64,000 bases of DNA from Amaranthus tricolor (taxonomy: Eukaryota > Streptophyta > Magnoliopsida > Caryophyllales > Amaranthaceae): assembly GCF_026212465.1 (NCBI RefSeq), contig NC_080057.1, positions 15,501,487 through 15,565,486 on the forward strand, in the 5' to 3' direction. The first letter of the stretch is position 1. Every line of letters begins with the position of its first letter. Of the stretch, positions 11,429 to 22,919 are shown one piece after another. Both the position numbers and the translations under genes were made by a program. A model generated the notes under the pieces. The model searched no databases. It was given only the letters and a program-made list of their open reading frames with translations, and was not told where the DNA came from.

Positions 11429-11883
11429 ACTAAGGGGGAGTAAGGGTACAAGAGTAAGGATTTAAATAGTGTTACTAATACTAAGTATGTATTTAGGGGG
11501 AGTATTTCATTTAATTTACATGATTTTAATTATGGTTGCATATATGTGTGTTTATACATGTTTTTTGAGAATTGAAAATTAAATTTCAATTTCTGAAAAT
11601 TATTTGTAACATATAAATATATAAAAATGGGATTTATATTTTAATACCTTTAATCAATAAAGGATATTTAATTATCATAAAACAAAATTGTTTGCTTAAA
11701 TACATCTTTTGGACGTCAACTATACAATAAACCCTTGTTCATGAATTTGGTCCTAATCAAATTAGTGTCCAATTGAACTCATAATTACTCACCTAAATCA
11801 CACACCCCTTCACGTTACTTCTTAACCAGTCAAGCTTCATTCACATCAAATGTGCCTATTCCCTAAGTTGTCAAATCACTCTT
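11429..11883 (+). other. 3' non-coding region of the SIRE-type element, cut by Athila
   Basis: Two purine tracts ('taagggggagtaagg' at about 11432 and 'tttaggggg' at about 11503) follow the pol stop. The rest is AT-rich without recognised coding. No 3' LTR is reached before the Athila LTR begins at 11884. Confidence 0.5.
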
Positions 11884-13218
11884 TGGTAGGTTCTTTCTCA
11901 GTCGCCTAAACTCTAACCAAAAATAAATTCACTTACTTTCCAAATACAACTTAATGTAGTAGGGTAGTAAGGTTCGTATCCACAGAGAGATGGGGTTTGA
12001 GAAGGTTTTAGTATGATATGTGCTTTGGAAGATGAAAGTGAAAACAATCAATAACACAAAGAAAATGGGGGGTTTTGATTTCTTTTTCTGAAATAAAATG
12101 AAATGAACAAGCAATGAACTAAGTAAAATCTATAATAATGGTGTTTTCTAAAAATCAACGGAAAGGCTATCTTGAGTTAAGTTGATTGTATACTTCTTGT
12201 TTCTCATTAATCATTGAATACTTTACTTAAGAAATTCACTTTTGACTACCTATTGTGAAGATGATTACACTTCTATTCTCCTTAAGTGTAGCTAAACATC
12301 AAAATCAATTTGAATGTAAAGTTCTTATCATTAGTTAATTCACTCCAATCAGAGAATAAATTCAATCCAACAATAGCTTTAAGAAAAGAGAATCAATAGG
12401 TTTGCTAAAACTATTCAAGCAAATAGTTTTCAATCAAAATGAAAAGTTCATTTAGAGTGTAATCATTCATAATCGGCATTCACAATTAGAACTAGTTACT
12501 ACCATTAATCTAAGTACAAAACTAACTGATTTTGCAAATAGATTTAGCATAAATGAATATTGCAATAATAAGAACGATAGGTGATTTCCAATTCAAGCAA
12601 TATTCATAAGATTATAATAAGAACTTTTCAATAATCAAAAGTATATTAAGTAGAGGAATTCTTACAATGAGCAATTAGAAGTTTTCAATCAAGCTTCCTC
12701 AAGAAATGAAAATTTAAGCTTGAAACTCCATAACCATGGCAAAACAGAAATGGAGAAGAAGAAGTATTTTAACGTAAAATTAAAAGATGCCCTCATTCCT
12801 AAGCTTTCTTGCCTATTTATAAGGATTTGATGAAGCTTCTTGCCATTGGATTTTCTCATCATTCCTCTTTGCAAGTCGCCTCCCAAACCCCTCTAAACAT
12901 CTAATTGAAAATGAAAGCCGAAATGGGAAAAGGTAAATAGCCGCCCAGCCTACAGACTGAACTACGGACCCCGCGTAAAACTCCGCGGGCCGCGCATCTC
13001 AGTCTGATCCGATTCTTTTTCTTTGCTTCTTTTTCTTTGCTTGAAATGATATATTTACATAATGACCTTCTAATAAAGCTAGAATTATCATCTTAGAGAA
13101 TTACATAAATAAAACTATTTTCTAAAGTAATTTCTCTAATTGTTATATAGTTAAATCTAAATTCTACTTAATAAAATCGAAATTGAAATGGAAAAATACA
13201 CAAAATAAGGTATTATCA
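11884..13218 (-). mobile_element. Athila 3' LTR (complete)
   Basis: On the minus strand it runs from TGATAATACC to CCTACCA, 1335 bp. A GC- and CpG-rich block at about 12945-13010 stands out from AT-rich surroundings. The same family has a truncated partner at 21433 and a solo LTR at 54660. The short ORFs in it are not conserved between copies and are not called. Confidence 0.9.
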
Positions 13219-13229
13219 AATTCCCCCAT
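13219..13229 (-). promoter_or_regulatory. Athila polypurine tract
   Basis: On the minus strand 'tatgggggaatt' directly precedes the TGATAATACC LTR start. Confidence 0.75.
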
Positions 13230-13476
13230 ACTTGAATCTTACTCGCCCTCGAGTAAGTCCCAAAATGATAAATCAAATCCCAAAAGTAATCCCAAAAGAA
13301 TTTTAAGCTTCAAAAAGAAATGGCACTCTCATAAAAAACTTACAAAGAATCCTTGAAATACTTGTGCCTAGTTGTTGTTTCCTTCTTGCATGAGTAGAGA
13401 GTTTCAGTACGTGCTTGAACTGGAGATGTTGGTGTTCTTTCTTCCTCTCTTTTCTTCTATCTCTCAATTCATTTTA

Positions 13477-13658
13477 CCTAGGTGCCCTTTCGGGTTTTCA
13501 CCTAGCCGCTCTTTTTACCTCATTTTCTCTCTATTCTTTTGTCTCACTACTCACTTACATAGCCTCTTGTTTTTGCCTAAGTACCTTTACGGGTTTTCAC
13601 TTAGCGAGGCCCCCCTAACTTTTGCCTAGGTGCCCACCCTTGTGGGTTTTCACCTAAC
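13477..13658 (-). repeat. Three hairpin motifs in the Athila 3' non-coding region
   Basis: Copies lie at 13477-13506, 13575-13605 and 13624-13658. In element orientation each has an outer stem (ctaggtg / cacctag in copy 1), an AAAA bulge and an inner CCC/GGG stem closed by a short loop. Copy 2 has ctaagt / acttag, a paired change; copy 3 has a longer inner stem cccac / gtggg. They sit between the third ORF and the polypurine tract. Confidence 0.75.
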
Positions 13659-13684
13659 GGAGATTTCATTCTTTTCTTTTTTTT

Positions 13685-14775
13685 TTAAATTACAAGAAAA
13701 TATAACATAAAAGGATTAAATAACAATGATTGAAAAGAAAAAGTACTAAAAAGCTTGAATATGTACATATTCTCCCCCACAGTAATTTGGATGGAGGGTG
13801 TTGGGTCTGTGTATGATGGATGTTGAGACACAAAGAAGTAATTCATGGCGGAAACCATGTTGGTCATCGAATACATTGTGTCCTCTAAATAATCACCTTG
13901 TTTTTGTAGCTCATTGAGTTGATCCCCAAATGCAAGTTGTGCATCCTCCATGGAAGCCATCCTAGCTTCCATACTTGCATAGAAATCTTGGGGCTATTGT
14001 GGAATTGGAGGTTTGGGTGCTACAATTCTCCCATATTCCTCTTCAACACCGGCTCTATAGTGCTCATCCGGCAGTAGGTAAAATTGGGCAGGGGTTGTAT
14101 GCTCTGTAATCATTGTGCGTTTTTGAGGGAGTACCATGTATTTGATATTATTTGCCCCAAAAAGCCAAACATCTGAATCTCCTACAGGTGGACTCCACAA
14201 CATGAATGCCCTCTTTAATGCATCGAGGTTATAAAGGTAGGAAGGGAAATGATCATAGTCATTTGGGGTTTCTAAGGGTTTTAAAATTCTATTTCCATCT
14301 TCATCTATAGGGACCTCAATGCCTAGATGTGACGCTAACACGGTGACCATCCCTCCCATGCTGATTTTTCCTTTGTCCTTTTTACCCAACTCAATGCAAT
14401 TTGAAACCCAAATATTTACCCAATCTGGACATCCTACCCCTTGGGGTGTCATTGCCCACAAACATTTTAATTCAAACTTAGGTATGTTTGTGGGTTCCCC
14501 ATGACAAAAGATTGTTGCACTAAGCAACCGGTTGATGAATCTCAATGCTAGATGAGGTATATGGCTGTTTTTGCATTTGTTGTTCCATCTTTGACCATGA
14601 GTTATGTGACCCCAAAATATGCCCTCATTGTATGCTTCACAAGTATTAAAGCTAGGGTCATACTCATAATCCCATCCAAAAGCTTCTTTCACTTCCTCAA
14701 AATACATGGTATATTCTTCATCATTTAAGTGAAAAGTGATGCAAGGACCTTCCTCATCACTTCTACTAGCTCTCT
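13685..14775 (-). pseudogene. Athila third ORF (ATHILA ORF-1-like protein)
   Basis: A single minus-strand frame open from about 14775 is broken only by TAG at 13994-13996 (fits CAG to TAG). Visible blocks are 'EVKEAFGWDYEYDPSF', 'IFWGHITHGQRW', 'IPHLALRFINRLLSATIF' and 'ELKCLWAMT', which match the Athila-specific ORF placed 3' of integrase in these elements. After the stop comes a short coiled-coil-like tail ('MEDAQLAFGDQLNELQKQ'). No start ATG is secure: the first M is at 14707 but the frame is coding further upstream ('DEEGPCITFHLNDEEY'). Function is unknown; the old 'env-like' name is not supported by any membrane segment here. Confidence 0.7.
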
Positions 14776-15608
14776 AAGCACAACAATTACCAATTCCCAA
14801 TTGAATCTCAACAATCACCATAATGTTACTCACTACTACTAATAATTCTCAAAAATATAACAACAATTATTAACAAAAGATTACAAAGATGAAAAAAAAA
14901 CAAGGTATGAAATGGATTATACCACAACATGTTGAGGATTTCCTCTAAATAAGTTTCCTGTTGATGTTTGTTGTGATCCAAAAGTTTCTTTGTTGATAAA
15001 TTTCAAAGCTATATCTTCAATTTTACCCAATGATTCATCAAACAAAAATCCTTAAATTTTCTAGGGTTTAAGAAAAAACATGAAAAGGGGTTGAATTTCT
15101 AATTTTTTTGTGGTCTTTTTACTGTTGGATTGTAGTTTTACTTCTTGGAATGATGATTTTTAGGTAGGAATGAAGGAATGTGAGGAGAATTTAAGTGAGG
15201 AAGAAGGGTTTGAGAGAGATGGAATAGTTGGGTTTGAAAAGGAAAGTGAAAGATTGAGGAAGATGATGGAATTTTTCAGGTATGTATGGGTGGACAGCAG
15301 GTACTCCGTGGGCCGCATAGTTCTACACGTGGCGCGGATCTTGGTCAGGAGGTTCTCCGCGTGCCGCGGAAATTTGGGCGAGGCGCGGAGTTGGGTCTGT
15401 CTGCCTTCAAATTTATTCTTCACTTTTTCACTTTTGTTTTTTATTTTTTTATTTTTTTATGTTTTTTTAATAATAACATACCCTATATTGAAAGGTCTCC
15501 TAGCTAGCTCCAATGTATAGGTTACCTGTAAAAAAGAAAATAAAATAAAATGTGTAATGTAAAGAAAATCAAACTAAACACAATAATAAAAATTAACACA
15601 AACACAAA
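14776..15608 (-). other. Athila spacer between integrase and third ORF
   Basis: Mostly AT-rich, no recognised coding. A GC-rich block at 15293-15410 (repeats of ctccg.g.gccgc type) resembles the GC block of the Athila LTR. ORFs across it look spurious. Confidence 0.45.
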
Positions 15609-15658
15609 CTCGGGTTGCCTCCCGAGAAGCTCCATATATTTAATGTCGTTGGCACGAC
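15609..15658 (-). repeat. Two short hairpins just after integrase
   Basis: 'ctcgggttgcctcccgag' (15609-15626) and 'gtcgttggcacgac' (15645-15658) are inverted repeats with 6-base loops. I recall similar motifs downstream of integrase in plant Athila/Tat elements, so they are probably conserved structure, not chance. Confidence 0.55.
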
Positions 15659-15674
15659 TTAGTGCTTCCGATGC

Positions 15675-17534
15675 CTCAGTACACCGGATCCTCTAAGCTT
15701 TGTTCTTCCACATCTTTTGGCTGAAAACCTTCATAGTATGGCTTCAATCTTTGCTCATTTACCTTGAAAATTTTAGAAGTTTCTTTACTTTGAATTTCCA
15801 CAGCTCCATGTGGAAACACTTTGACAACTATAAATGATCCCAACGGGACCTCGGCTTTCCTGGAAATAAACGAAGGCGGGATTGGAATAGAAGAACCTTT
15901 TGACCGACTTCAAAAGTCTTCCTACTTATCATCTTATCATGCCAAGCCTTAGTCTTTGCCTTGTAGATTTCAGCATTCACATAAGCCTCATTTCTAATTT
16001 CTTCCAACTCTTGTAGCTGTAATTTTCTATGCAAACCGCAATCCTCTAAGCTCATGTTGACACACTTTACGGCCCAATACGCCTTATGTTCTAACTCAAC
16101 AGGCAAGTGACAGGCTTTCCTGAAAACAAGACGGTAAGGTGACATTCCAATCGGTGTTTTGTAGGTTGTCCTATATGCCCATAGTGTATCATCCAACCTT
16201 AAACTCCAATCTTTTCTATTTGGATTGACCGTCTTTTCAAAGATGGACTTGATTTCTCTATTTGATACTTCTGTTTGCCCATTCGTTTGTGGATGGTAAG
16301 CAGTGGATATCTTGTGTGTCACATGATATTTCTTTAATAAAGCCCCAATGGTTCGGTTGCAAAAATGAGTTTCCTTATCACTTATCAAAGCTCTTGGAAT
16401 TCCAAACCTATAAAAGATGTTAACTTTGATAAAATCTGCAACAACTCTAGAATCATCAGTTCGGGTGGCCTTTGCTTCCACCCATTTCGAGACATAATCA
16501 ACAGCTACTAATATATAAATAAAACCAAAAGAGTTCGGAAATGGTCCCATAAATTCGATGCCCCAAACCTCAAAGATTTTACAATATAAAAGAGGTTGTT
16601 TTGGCATCCCTTACCTTTGAGAAATATTCCCTACTCTTTAACACTTATCACATGACTTACAAAAGTAGTAATTGTAATACCCCAAATTTAGCTTGAAAAG
16701 GGATTGATAGACTGCTCATATCAACAAGGTGCATCTTCTTTTCATGGGAGCTCATTTGTTAAGAACTCCATAGTTAAGCGTGCTTGGTGTGGAGCAATCT
16801 TAGGATGGGTGACCTCCTGAGAAGTTTTTCTGGGTGCGCACGAGTGAGGCCAAAGTGCGTTGGAAAGACTTGTGTTGGTTTGTGGGGCTAATCTATAGTC
16901 TTCATGAGTAGTCACCGGTGGTCCGTTGGGCCGGGGTGTTACAGTAAGCGTCTCTATTCAAAGTAGGCCAATAAAATCCACAGTCTACAATTTTCCTTGC
17001 TGTTCTCCTAGGTCCGAAATGGCCTCCACAAGAATATGAATGACAAAATTTTAAAATTGATATTACCTCACCATCAGGGACACATCTCCGTATGATTTGA
17101 TCCGCACACTGTTTCCATAGGTATGGATCGTCCCAAATGTAGTGTTTTGCTTCACTTCTTAGCTTGTCTTTTTGAGATTTTGTGAAATCTGTGGAAAAGC
17201 TGCCAGAAACAAGAAAATTTACAACATTAGCATACCATGGATGATAAGCCTTGAGTGCGAACAGTTGCTCATCAGGAAATTCTTCATGAATGTTATATTT
17301 CAATGGGACATCTTTGTTTGAATTCATACTTTCATGTGGTGTGATCCTGCTCAAATGATCTGCTACTACATTTTCTGTGCCTTTTTTGTCTTTTACCTCC
17401 AAATCAAACTCACTTAACAAAAGAATCCACCTTAATAATCTTGGCTTTGCCTCTTTCTTTGTCATCAAGTGATGTAGGGCTGCATGATCAGTATATACAA
17501 TAACCTTTGTACCAAGCAAATAAGATCTAAACAT
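15675..17534 (-). pseudogene. Athila integrase, split by Cassandra LTR
   Basis: The N-terminal zinc site begins in the ORF 17534-16902 ('[19 protein letters not shown]', '[13 protein letters not shown]') and its last two Cys ('FCKSCD') appear on the other side of the Cassandra insert, at about 16650-16672. The catalytic core is in 16607-15828: '[11 protein letters not shown]', '[11 protein letters not shown]', '[14 protein letters not shown]' and '[19 protein letters not shown]' show the D, D and E positions. The C-terminus ('GAVEIQSKETSKIFKVNEQR', 'LKPYYEGF') lies in another frame from about 15830 to 15675, so there is one more frameshift. The ORF 17534-16902 also starts with the end of RNase H. 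Confidence 0.85.
16673..16943 (+). mobile_element. Cassandra-type solo LTR with 5S rRNA-like core
   Basis: The 271-bp insert runs from TGTAATACCCC to GGTGTTACA, the known ends of Cassandra LTRs. Its middle matches the 3' half of plant 5S rRNA: 'catagttaagcgtgcttgg' and 'aggatgggtgacctcctgag' (about 16770-16830), which hold the internal RNA polymerase III control boxes. Flanking pentamers gtaat (16668-16672) and gtaag (16944-16948) differ at one base. Removing the insert and one pentamer reconnects the Athila integrase zinc finger in frame, which fixes both ends. A complete Cassandra would have two LTRs around a short core, so this is a solo LTR. Confidence 0.9.
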
Positions 17535-19383
17535 TCTAATGAAAATACTACCGCCAACAACTCTCTTTCAGTGGTTGAATAGTTGTGTTGAGCCTCATTC
17601 AAGGTCAATGACACGTAGTATATAGCATATGGAATCCTTCCTATTCTTTGTCCTAGCACGGCCCAACAGCGTAGTCACTTGCGTCACACATGATCTCAAA
17701 TGGAAGTGACCAAATTGGGGATTGAATGATTGAAGCTGAAATGAGTTTATTCTTTAGCGTATCAAATGCCTTCTTGCAACTTTCATCAAAAATGAACTCT
17801 ACATCCTTTTGCAACAACCTGCATAATGGAACTGCAATCTTGGAGAAGCCTTCAATAAACCTACGATAGAAACCTGCATGACCAAGAAAAGATCTTATTT
17901 CTCGAACATTACTGGGATAGGGTAAAGATTGTATGATGTCAATTTTTGCCTTATCTACCTTGATACCCTTTGCAGACACTACATGACCTAGCACAATTCC
18001 TTGTTCAACCATAAAATGGAATTTTTTCGAGTTTAGCACAATATTAGTGTCTATGCATCTCCTAAGTGCTAACGCAAGATGATTCAAACATTCATCAAAT
18101 GTGTCTCCATCGATTGTGAAGTCATCCATGAAAACTTCCACAAAGTTTCTATAAATTCAGAAAATATACTCACCGTACACCTTTGGAATGTTGCAGGTGC
18201 ACTACAAAGTCCAAAAGGCATGCACCTATAAGCAAATGTGCCGAAAGGGCAATGTTGTCTTTTCTTGATCTTCTGGAGCAATAGTTACCTGCAAATAACC
18301 TGAATATCCATCTAAGAAACAATAAAATGCGTGACTAGCAAGCCTTTCTAGCATTTGATCAATAAAAGGCAATGGAAAGTGGTCTTTCCTAGTCACTGCG
18401 TTTAGCCTACGGTAATCAATGCATACACGCCATCCATTATGGATGCGTGTTGGAACCAACTCACTATTTTGGTTCTTCACTACAGTAACACCAGTTTTCT
18501 TTGGCACAACTTGAGTAGGACTCACCCATTCAATATCAAAAATTGGATAAATAATACCTGCTTGTAGTAATTTCAAAATTTCAGCTTTCACTACCTCCAT
18601 CATTGGTGGGTTCAACCTTCTTTGGGGTTGTCTTACTGGCTTGGCATCATTTTTCAACAAAATCCGATGCATGCATGTAGTAGGACTTATGCCCTTGATG
18701 TCTGCAATCGACCATCCCATGGCCTCCTTATGTTGCTTTAGGATTTCAACCAACTTATTCTCTTGCTCTCTTGTCAACTTACTTGAAATAATTAATGGCA
18801 AGGTCTCATTCTCCCCAAGGAATACATACTTCAAATGTTCGGGTAATGGATTAAGTTCTACCTCGGGTGCCTGCAAAACAGATGGTAACAAATTCTCCTT
18901 GGGTATGGTTAGTGGTAATGGCTCTAAAGGAGAAGGAAAAAGTGGGAGTTGTTCTCGCTTCTTCAAATCTTGCAAAACTTCCTGCAATTCAGCACTCAAA
19001 ACATATTCCTCATTATTTTCATTCAAATCATGCTCAATGGCCACTTTGAGTTTATCTTGGCCATCTATATCAAACATATCTTGATTAGAGGTATCAACTA
19101 AATCAATAGCAAAACAAGAACGGTCCTCAGGCGGAAATTTCATAGAGTCATGAATGTCAAACTCTACCTTACTACCATCAAATTCCATGGTAAGTGATCC
19201 TTTATCTACATCAATCTTAGTCATGGCAGTTTTCATGAAAGTTCTACCTAGAAAGATAGGTGCTGCATGTTTATCATGTTCCATATCTAAAACATAAAAA
19301 TCAGCAGGAAATATAAGATCCCCTACTTTAACTAAGACATCCTTTACTATTCCCTTAGGATATGCGTTAGACCTGTCAGCTAA
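17465..19383 (-). pseudogene. Athila reverse transcriptase and RNase H, frameshifted
   Basis: From 19383 downward: 'LADRSNAYPKGIVKDVL' and 'HAAPIFLGRTFMKT' (end of protease region), a linker, then RT: 'PTTCMHRILLK', 'NGWRVCIDYRRLNAVTRKDH', 'FPLPFIDQMLERLA', 'CFLDGYSGYLQ'. Frame changes near 18240, 18140, 17655 and 17530 separate the next pieces: 'FAYRCMPFGLCSAPATFQRC', the catalytic 'FMDDFTIDGDTFDECL' (about 18130), the RT thumb 'RSFLGHAGFYRRFIEGFSK', and RNase H ('FEIMCDASDYAVG', '[14 protein letters not shown]', '[14 protein letters not shown]'). All domains are recognisable and in normal order. Confidence 0.85.
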
Positions 19384-21298
19384 TTATATCACAACACTTG
19401 TTTCATGTAATGTACCAAGTTTCAAAGACTTATATAGTGAATATGGAATTACATTGATTGATGCCCCTGAGTCTAACATGGCTTTTTGAGATGTAAGCTC
19501 ACCTATAATACAAGGGACAGTGAACATACCTGGATCTCCACATTTAGGAGGTAACTTCCTTTGAAATATGGCTGAAATGTGCTCACTCATCTTCACCTTT
19601 TGAATTCCCTTTAATCTTTGCTTTCTCTTTGTCGTACAAAGTTCTTTAAGGAATTTGGCATATCTTGGACTTTGCTTCAAAGCATCTAAGAGAGGGATGT
19701 TTACTTCACATTTCTTGAAAACCTCATAGATGTCCTTGTCAGCTTCATGCTTTTTCCTTTCCTTCAATGCCTCTAGAAAAGGTGGAACCGGTTCATATGG
19801 TGGTAAGGGTGCAGTTATAACATTCTTCTCTTCTTGTGACAAGGTTGCTTGATCTTCTGAAGATGAAGGTTCATGCACAACAATTTCTTCTTGGAGTTCT
19901 ATATCTCTTGCTATAGTTCTCTCATTACCTTGCAACTCTGTTCCACTTCTAAGAGTCATAGCACTAACATTCATCCTTGGATTTAGTTCTGTTCGTGATG
20001 GCAACTTTTCTGAATCCCTAGCCTCTAACTTGCTAACTGCTCCTGAGATTTGACCCATTTGTCTTTCAATGTTTTTGATGATGGAACGAGTCTCATCTTG
20101 GAATTGAATCATGTTCTTTGTTAGAGTATTCAACATTTCTTCGGTGGACATATTGGAATTCAAACTTGATCCTTGACTGTGATGTGGGGGTCTAGGATAG
20201 GATTGTTGTTGTGGCTTGAAGAATGATTGTTTTTGATGATGTTGTTGATTCCCTGATGGATTCCCATACTTGATATTTGGATGGTCTCTCCACCCTGGGT
20301 TGTATGGAAAACGGATCATTTCTTTTTTGAAACCCTTGGTTTTAAAAACCAATTGCACTAACTTCTTCATTACCTTCTTCTTGTAACTGAGGGCAAGAAT
20401 CTGTAGGATGATTAAAAGAGCAAATGCCACATGACTTCACTTGTTGTGCTTTTCCCTTAACCATGAAATCTCTCATCATTGATGTTAATGCTTGCATTTG
20501 ATCTTCTAGTTTGCCAACCTTAGACTCAGTGCTAACATTTTCTCTAATTGCTCTTTTATCGTGGGATCTCTTGTTGAATTGCCTAGAACCTTCAGCCAGT
20601 TCTTCTATCAATGCCCTTGCAGCTTCCGATGTGTTATTGAGAATGGAACCTCCACTAGCTACATTTATCATTCTTACATCATCATTCACAAGCCCATTGT
20701 AAAAATACATAATGAGATCTTCATCGTGGTACCCATGATAGGGACAGCTTGCACACAACCTTTTAAATCTTTCCCAATACTCATAAAATGATTCATCACT
20801 ACTTTGTTCAATGTTACTGATTTCTTTCTTTAGAGTGGATGATTTTGAAGCTGGAAAGTATTTTTCAAGGAATCTCTTTTTCATCTCTACCCAAGTGGTG
20901 ACATAACCTGGTGGTAAGTAATAAAGCCAATCCTTAGCCGCATCCTTTAGGGAAAAAAGGAATGCTCTAAGTTTCACCTTCTCCTCTGTTGCTCCATTCG
21001 GTCTCATACCACCACAAACCACATGAAATTCAGATAAAAACTTGTTGGGATCCTCTCCATTTAACCCATGGAATAAAGGTAGTAAATGGATTAAACCCGA
21101 TTAAAGCTCAAAAGTGCCACCTTCATCTTCTTGTTGATATGTAATGCACAAGGGTTGTTGATCAATGTTGGGAGAAGTGAGCTCCCTCAAGGTACGATTC
21201 TCTCTTCGAGCCATTTCTCCTTCTACTTTTTCTGCAAATGGTAACTCTAGAACATTGTTTCTAAATTCCTTCCTTATCCTGAAAAGGGTTAGTTCCAA
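19384..21298 (-). pseudogene. Athila gag and protease
   Basis: Gag starts near ATG 21298 and has an in-frame TAA at 21101-21103. The core shows 'LRAFLFSLKDAAKDWLYYLP', 'RFLEKYFPASK', 'YEYWERFKRLCASCPYHG' and a CCHC-like knuckle 'CGICSFNHPTDSC' (about 20431). A stop at 20342-20344 and a frame change lead into the ORF 20430-19384, with a basic/Gln-rich segment, a coiled coil ('IIKNIERQMGQISGAVSKLE') and protease with 'AMLDSGASINVIPYSLY' (active Asp at about 19473). The protease frame ends at TAA 19384-19386 where relatives read CAA (Gln), then continues in the same frame into RT. Confidence 0.85.
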
Positions 21299-21409
21299 TT
21301 CGAATCATACTGTAATTCCTCCTTGTTAGAGTTACGAGTATGTACCATAAACAAGGCATGCAAGCACACAATCCACAATTCACACTAAAACATACAAACA
21401 TGCCAATTC

Positions 21410-21427
21410 TCCCCAGCAACGACGCCA
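21410..21427 (-). promoter_or_regulatory. Athila primer binding site, tRNA-Asp type
   Basis: On the minus strand 'tggcgtcgttgctgggga', the Athila/Tat site complementary to the 3' end of tRNA-Asp, with two visible differences from the usual form. It lies five bases inside the LTR end. Confidence 0.85.
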
Positions 21428-21432
21428 AAATT

Positions 21433-21850
21433 TGGTAGGTTCTTTCTCAGTCGCCTAAACTATAACCAAAAATAAATTCACTTACTTTCCAAATACAACT
21501 TAATGTAGTAGGGTAGTAAGGTTCGTATCCATAGAGAGATGGGGTTTGAGAAGGTTTTAGTATGATATGTGCTTTGGAAGATGAAACTGAAAACAGTCAA
21601 TAACACAAAGAAAAGGGGGGGTTTTGATTTCTTTTTCTGAAATAAAATGACATGAACAAGCAATGAACTAAGTGAAATCTATAATAATGGTGTTTTCTAA
21701 AAATCAATGGAAAGGCTATCTTGAGTTAAGTTGATTGTATACTGCTTGTTTCTCATTGATCATTGAATACTTTACTTAAGAAATTCACTTTTAACTACCT
21801 ATTGTGAAGATGAATATACTTTTATTCTCCTTAAGTGTAGCTAAACATCA
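21433..21850 (-). mobile_element. Athila 5' LTR, truncated
   Basis: About 418 bp matching the inner end of the LTR at 11884-12300. Similarity stops abruptly after 'gctaaacatcaaa' (about 21850); the remaining ~920 bp of the LTR are missing. Confidence 0.85.
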
Positions 21851-22919
21851 AATTCAACAAATAACAATCTTCAAAAACAGAAGGCAGTAGATGCGAGTAG
21901 TAGGTTGTACCATTTTTTTAGTTCTATCTTTCTCTTTTTCCTTTTTATCTCATGAACCCTATTTTTTATTTTCTTAATTTTATTGTGTTAATTTAATTTC
22001 TTCCATCAAGATTTATTTTTATAGTTTATTTTAGTTAGATTTTCTTATTTATATCCATTGATGGTGTTTATTTGAAGCTTAATGCTATTTTTCATGGCGG
22101 TTGATGATATAGAAATTTATGGGTTTTTTCTCACTTCTCTGATCATGTTTATATTTTGTGGATAACTTCTAATTCTTCATTATTTTAGTATTTTATTATT
22201 TATTTCTTGATTTGAGTTGATTTATAATATTTCTCTATTTTTCTTGATTATTTCTTTTGTCTTGTTCATTTTTAAGTTATTGGAGCTAAAATGGTTTTAT
22301 TTGCTGTTAATGATTTTGTTAGTTGTGATGTTGATTAGTGAGTAGTTAGTTAGGGGTTGGGGTTAGCTCAACCTTTGTTGATGGCTTGATAATGGTGGAA
22401 CATTGATAATGGTGGAACATTAGTTGATATTGGTTTGAATGGAGACTTAGGAGAAGGGTTGCTCCATCCATTGTTAGAGGGTTGCCATGGTTGCTTTGAG
22501 AGGCCAACGAGGGTTGGATTCCAGAGTAACCTAAACCCTTGCTCAAGGAATGGAGTTGGGTGCAAGGGATCAACGAGAATTGAACCTTGCAATCACCCTT
22601 TCAACTAGGAGTTTTCCCCTTTGCCTACGAGAGTAGGCGAGGATTGACGGATAGTAGACATTTTTTTCCCGATTCTCTTGTCTTTACTCATAAGAGTGAG
22701 GACAACGAGATTTTCGGAGGTGATCACAAGCCCAATCCAGAATTGGATCACTCTTTGTATTGTTTTCCACTTCTCTCTAATCAAACTAAAGGAAATCAAA
22801 ACCTCTATCATAGGATAGCCGTCACAAGTGAGTTAACCCCATCCTGGTTCTTCTTTTTTTGTTATTTTCGTAGTTGTAGTAGTAGTCTAACCCGTATACA
22901 ATCTTCCAATACATGATCC
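21851..22919. other. Unassigned AT-rich DNA
   Basis: No gene or complete element recognised. T-rich stretches and several short ORFs without family resemblance. A small tandem duplication 'gataatggtggaacatt' occurs at about 22388-22420. Confidence 0.4.

Larger units (their letters stand above)
11884..21850 (-). mobile_element. Athila (Ty3/gypsy) retrotransposon, 5' LTR truncated
   Basis: Read on the minus strand: partial 5' LTR (21850-21433), tRNA-Asp-type primer site, gag, protease, RT, RNase H, integrase, an Athila-specific third ORF, hairpin-rich 3' region, polypurine tract and complete 3' LTR (13218-11884). The order protease-RT-RNase H-integrase is Ty3/gypsy, and the third ORF plus primer type point to Athila. 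The two LTRs differ at about 15 of the ~415 shared positions. The element is dead: several stops, several frameshifts and a Cassandra LTR in integrase. No target duplication can be tested because the outer end is lost. Confidence 0.9.

Noticed and set aside
15160..15520. Overlapping ORFs on both strands in the Athila spacer
   Set aside because: They follow the GC-rich block and show no known domain.
16770..16830. 5S rRNA gene
   Set aside because: The match is to the 3' half only and lies inside a Cassandra LTR with its known ends, so it is not a 5S gene.
22587..22916. 109-residue ORF in unassigned DNA
   Set aside because: Low-complexity, no recognisable motif, and next to an LTR-like end.
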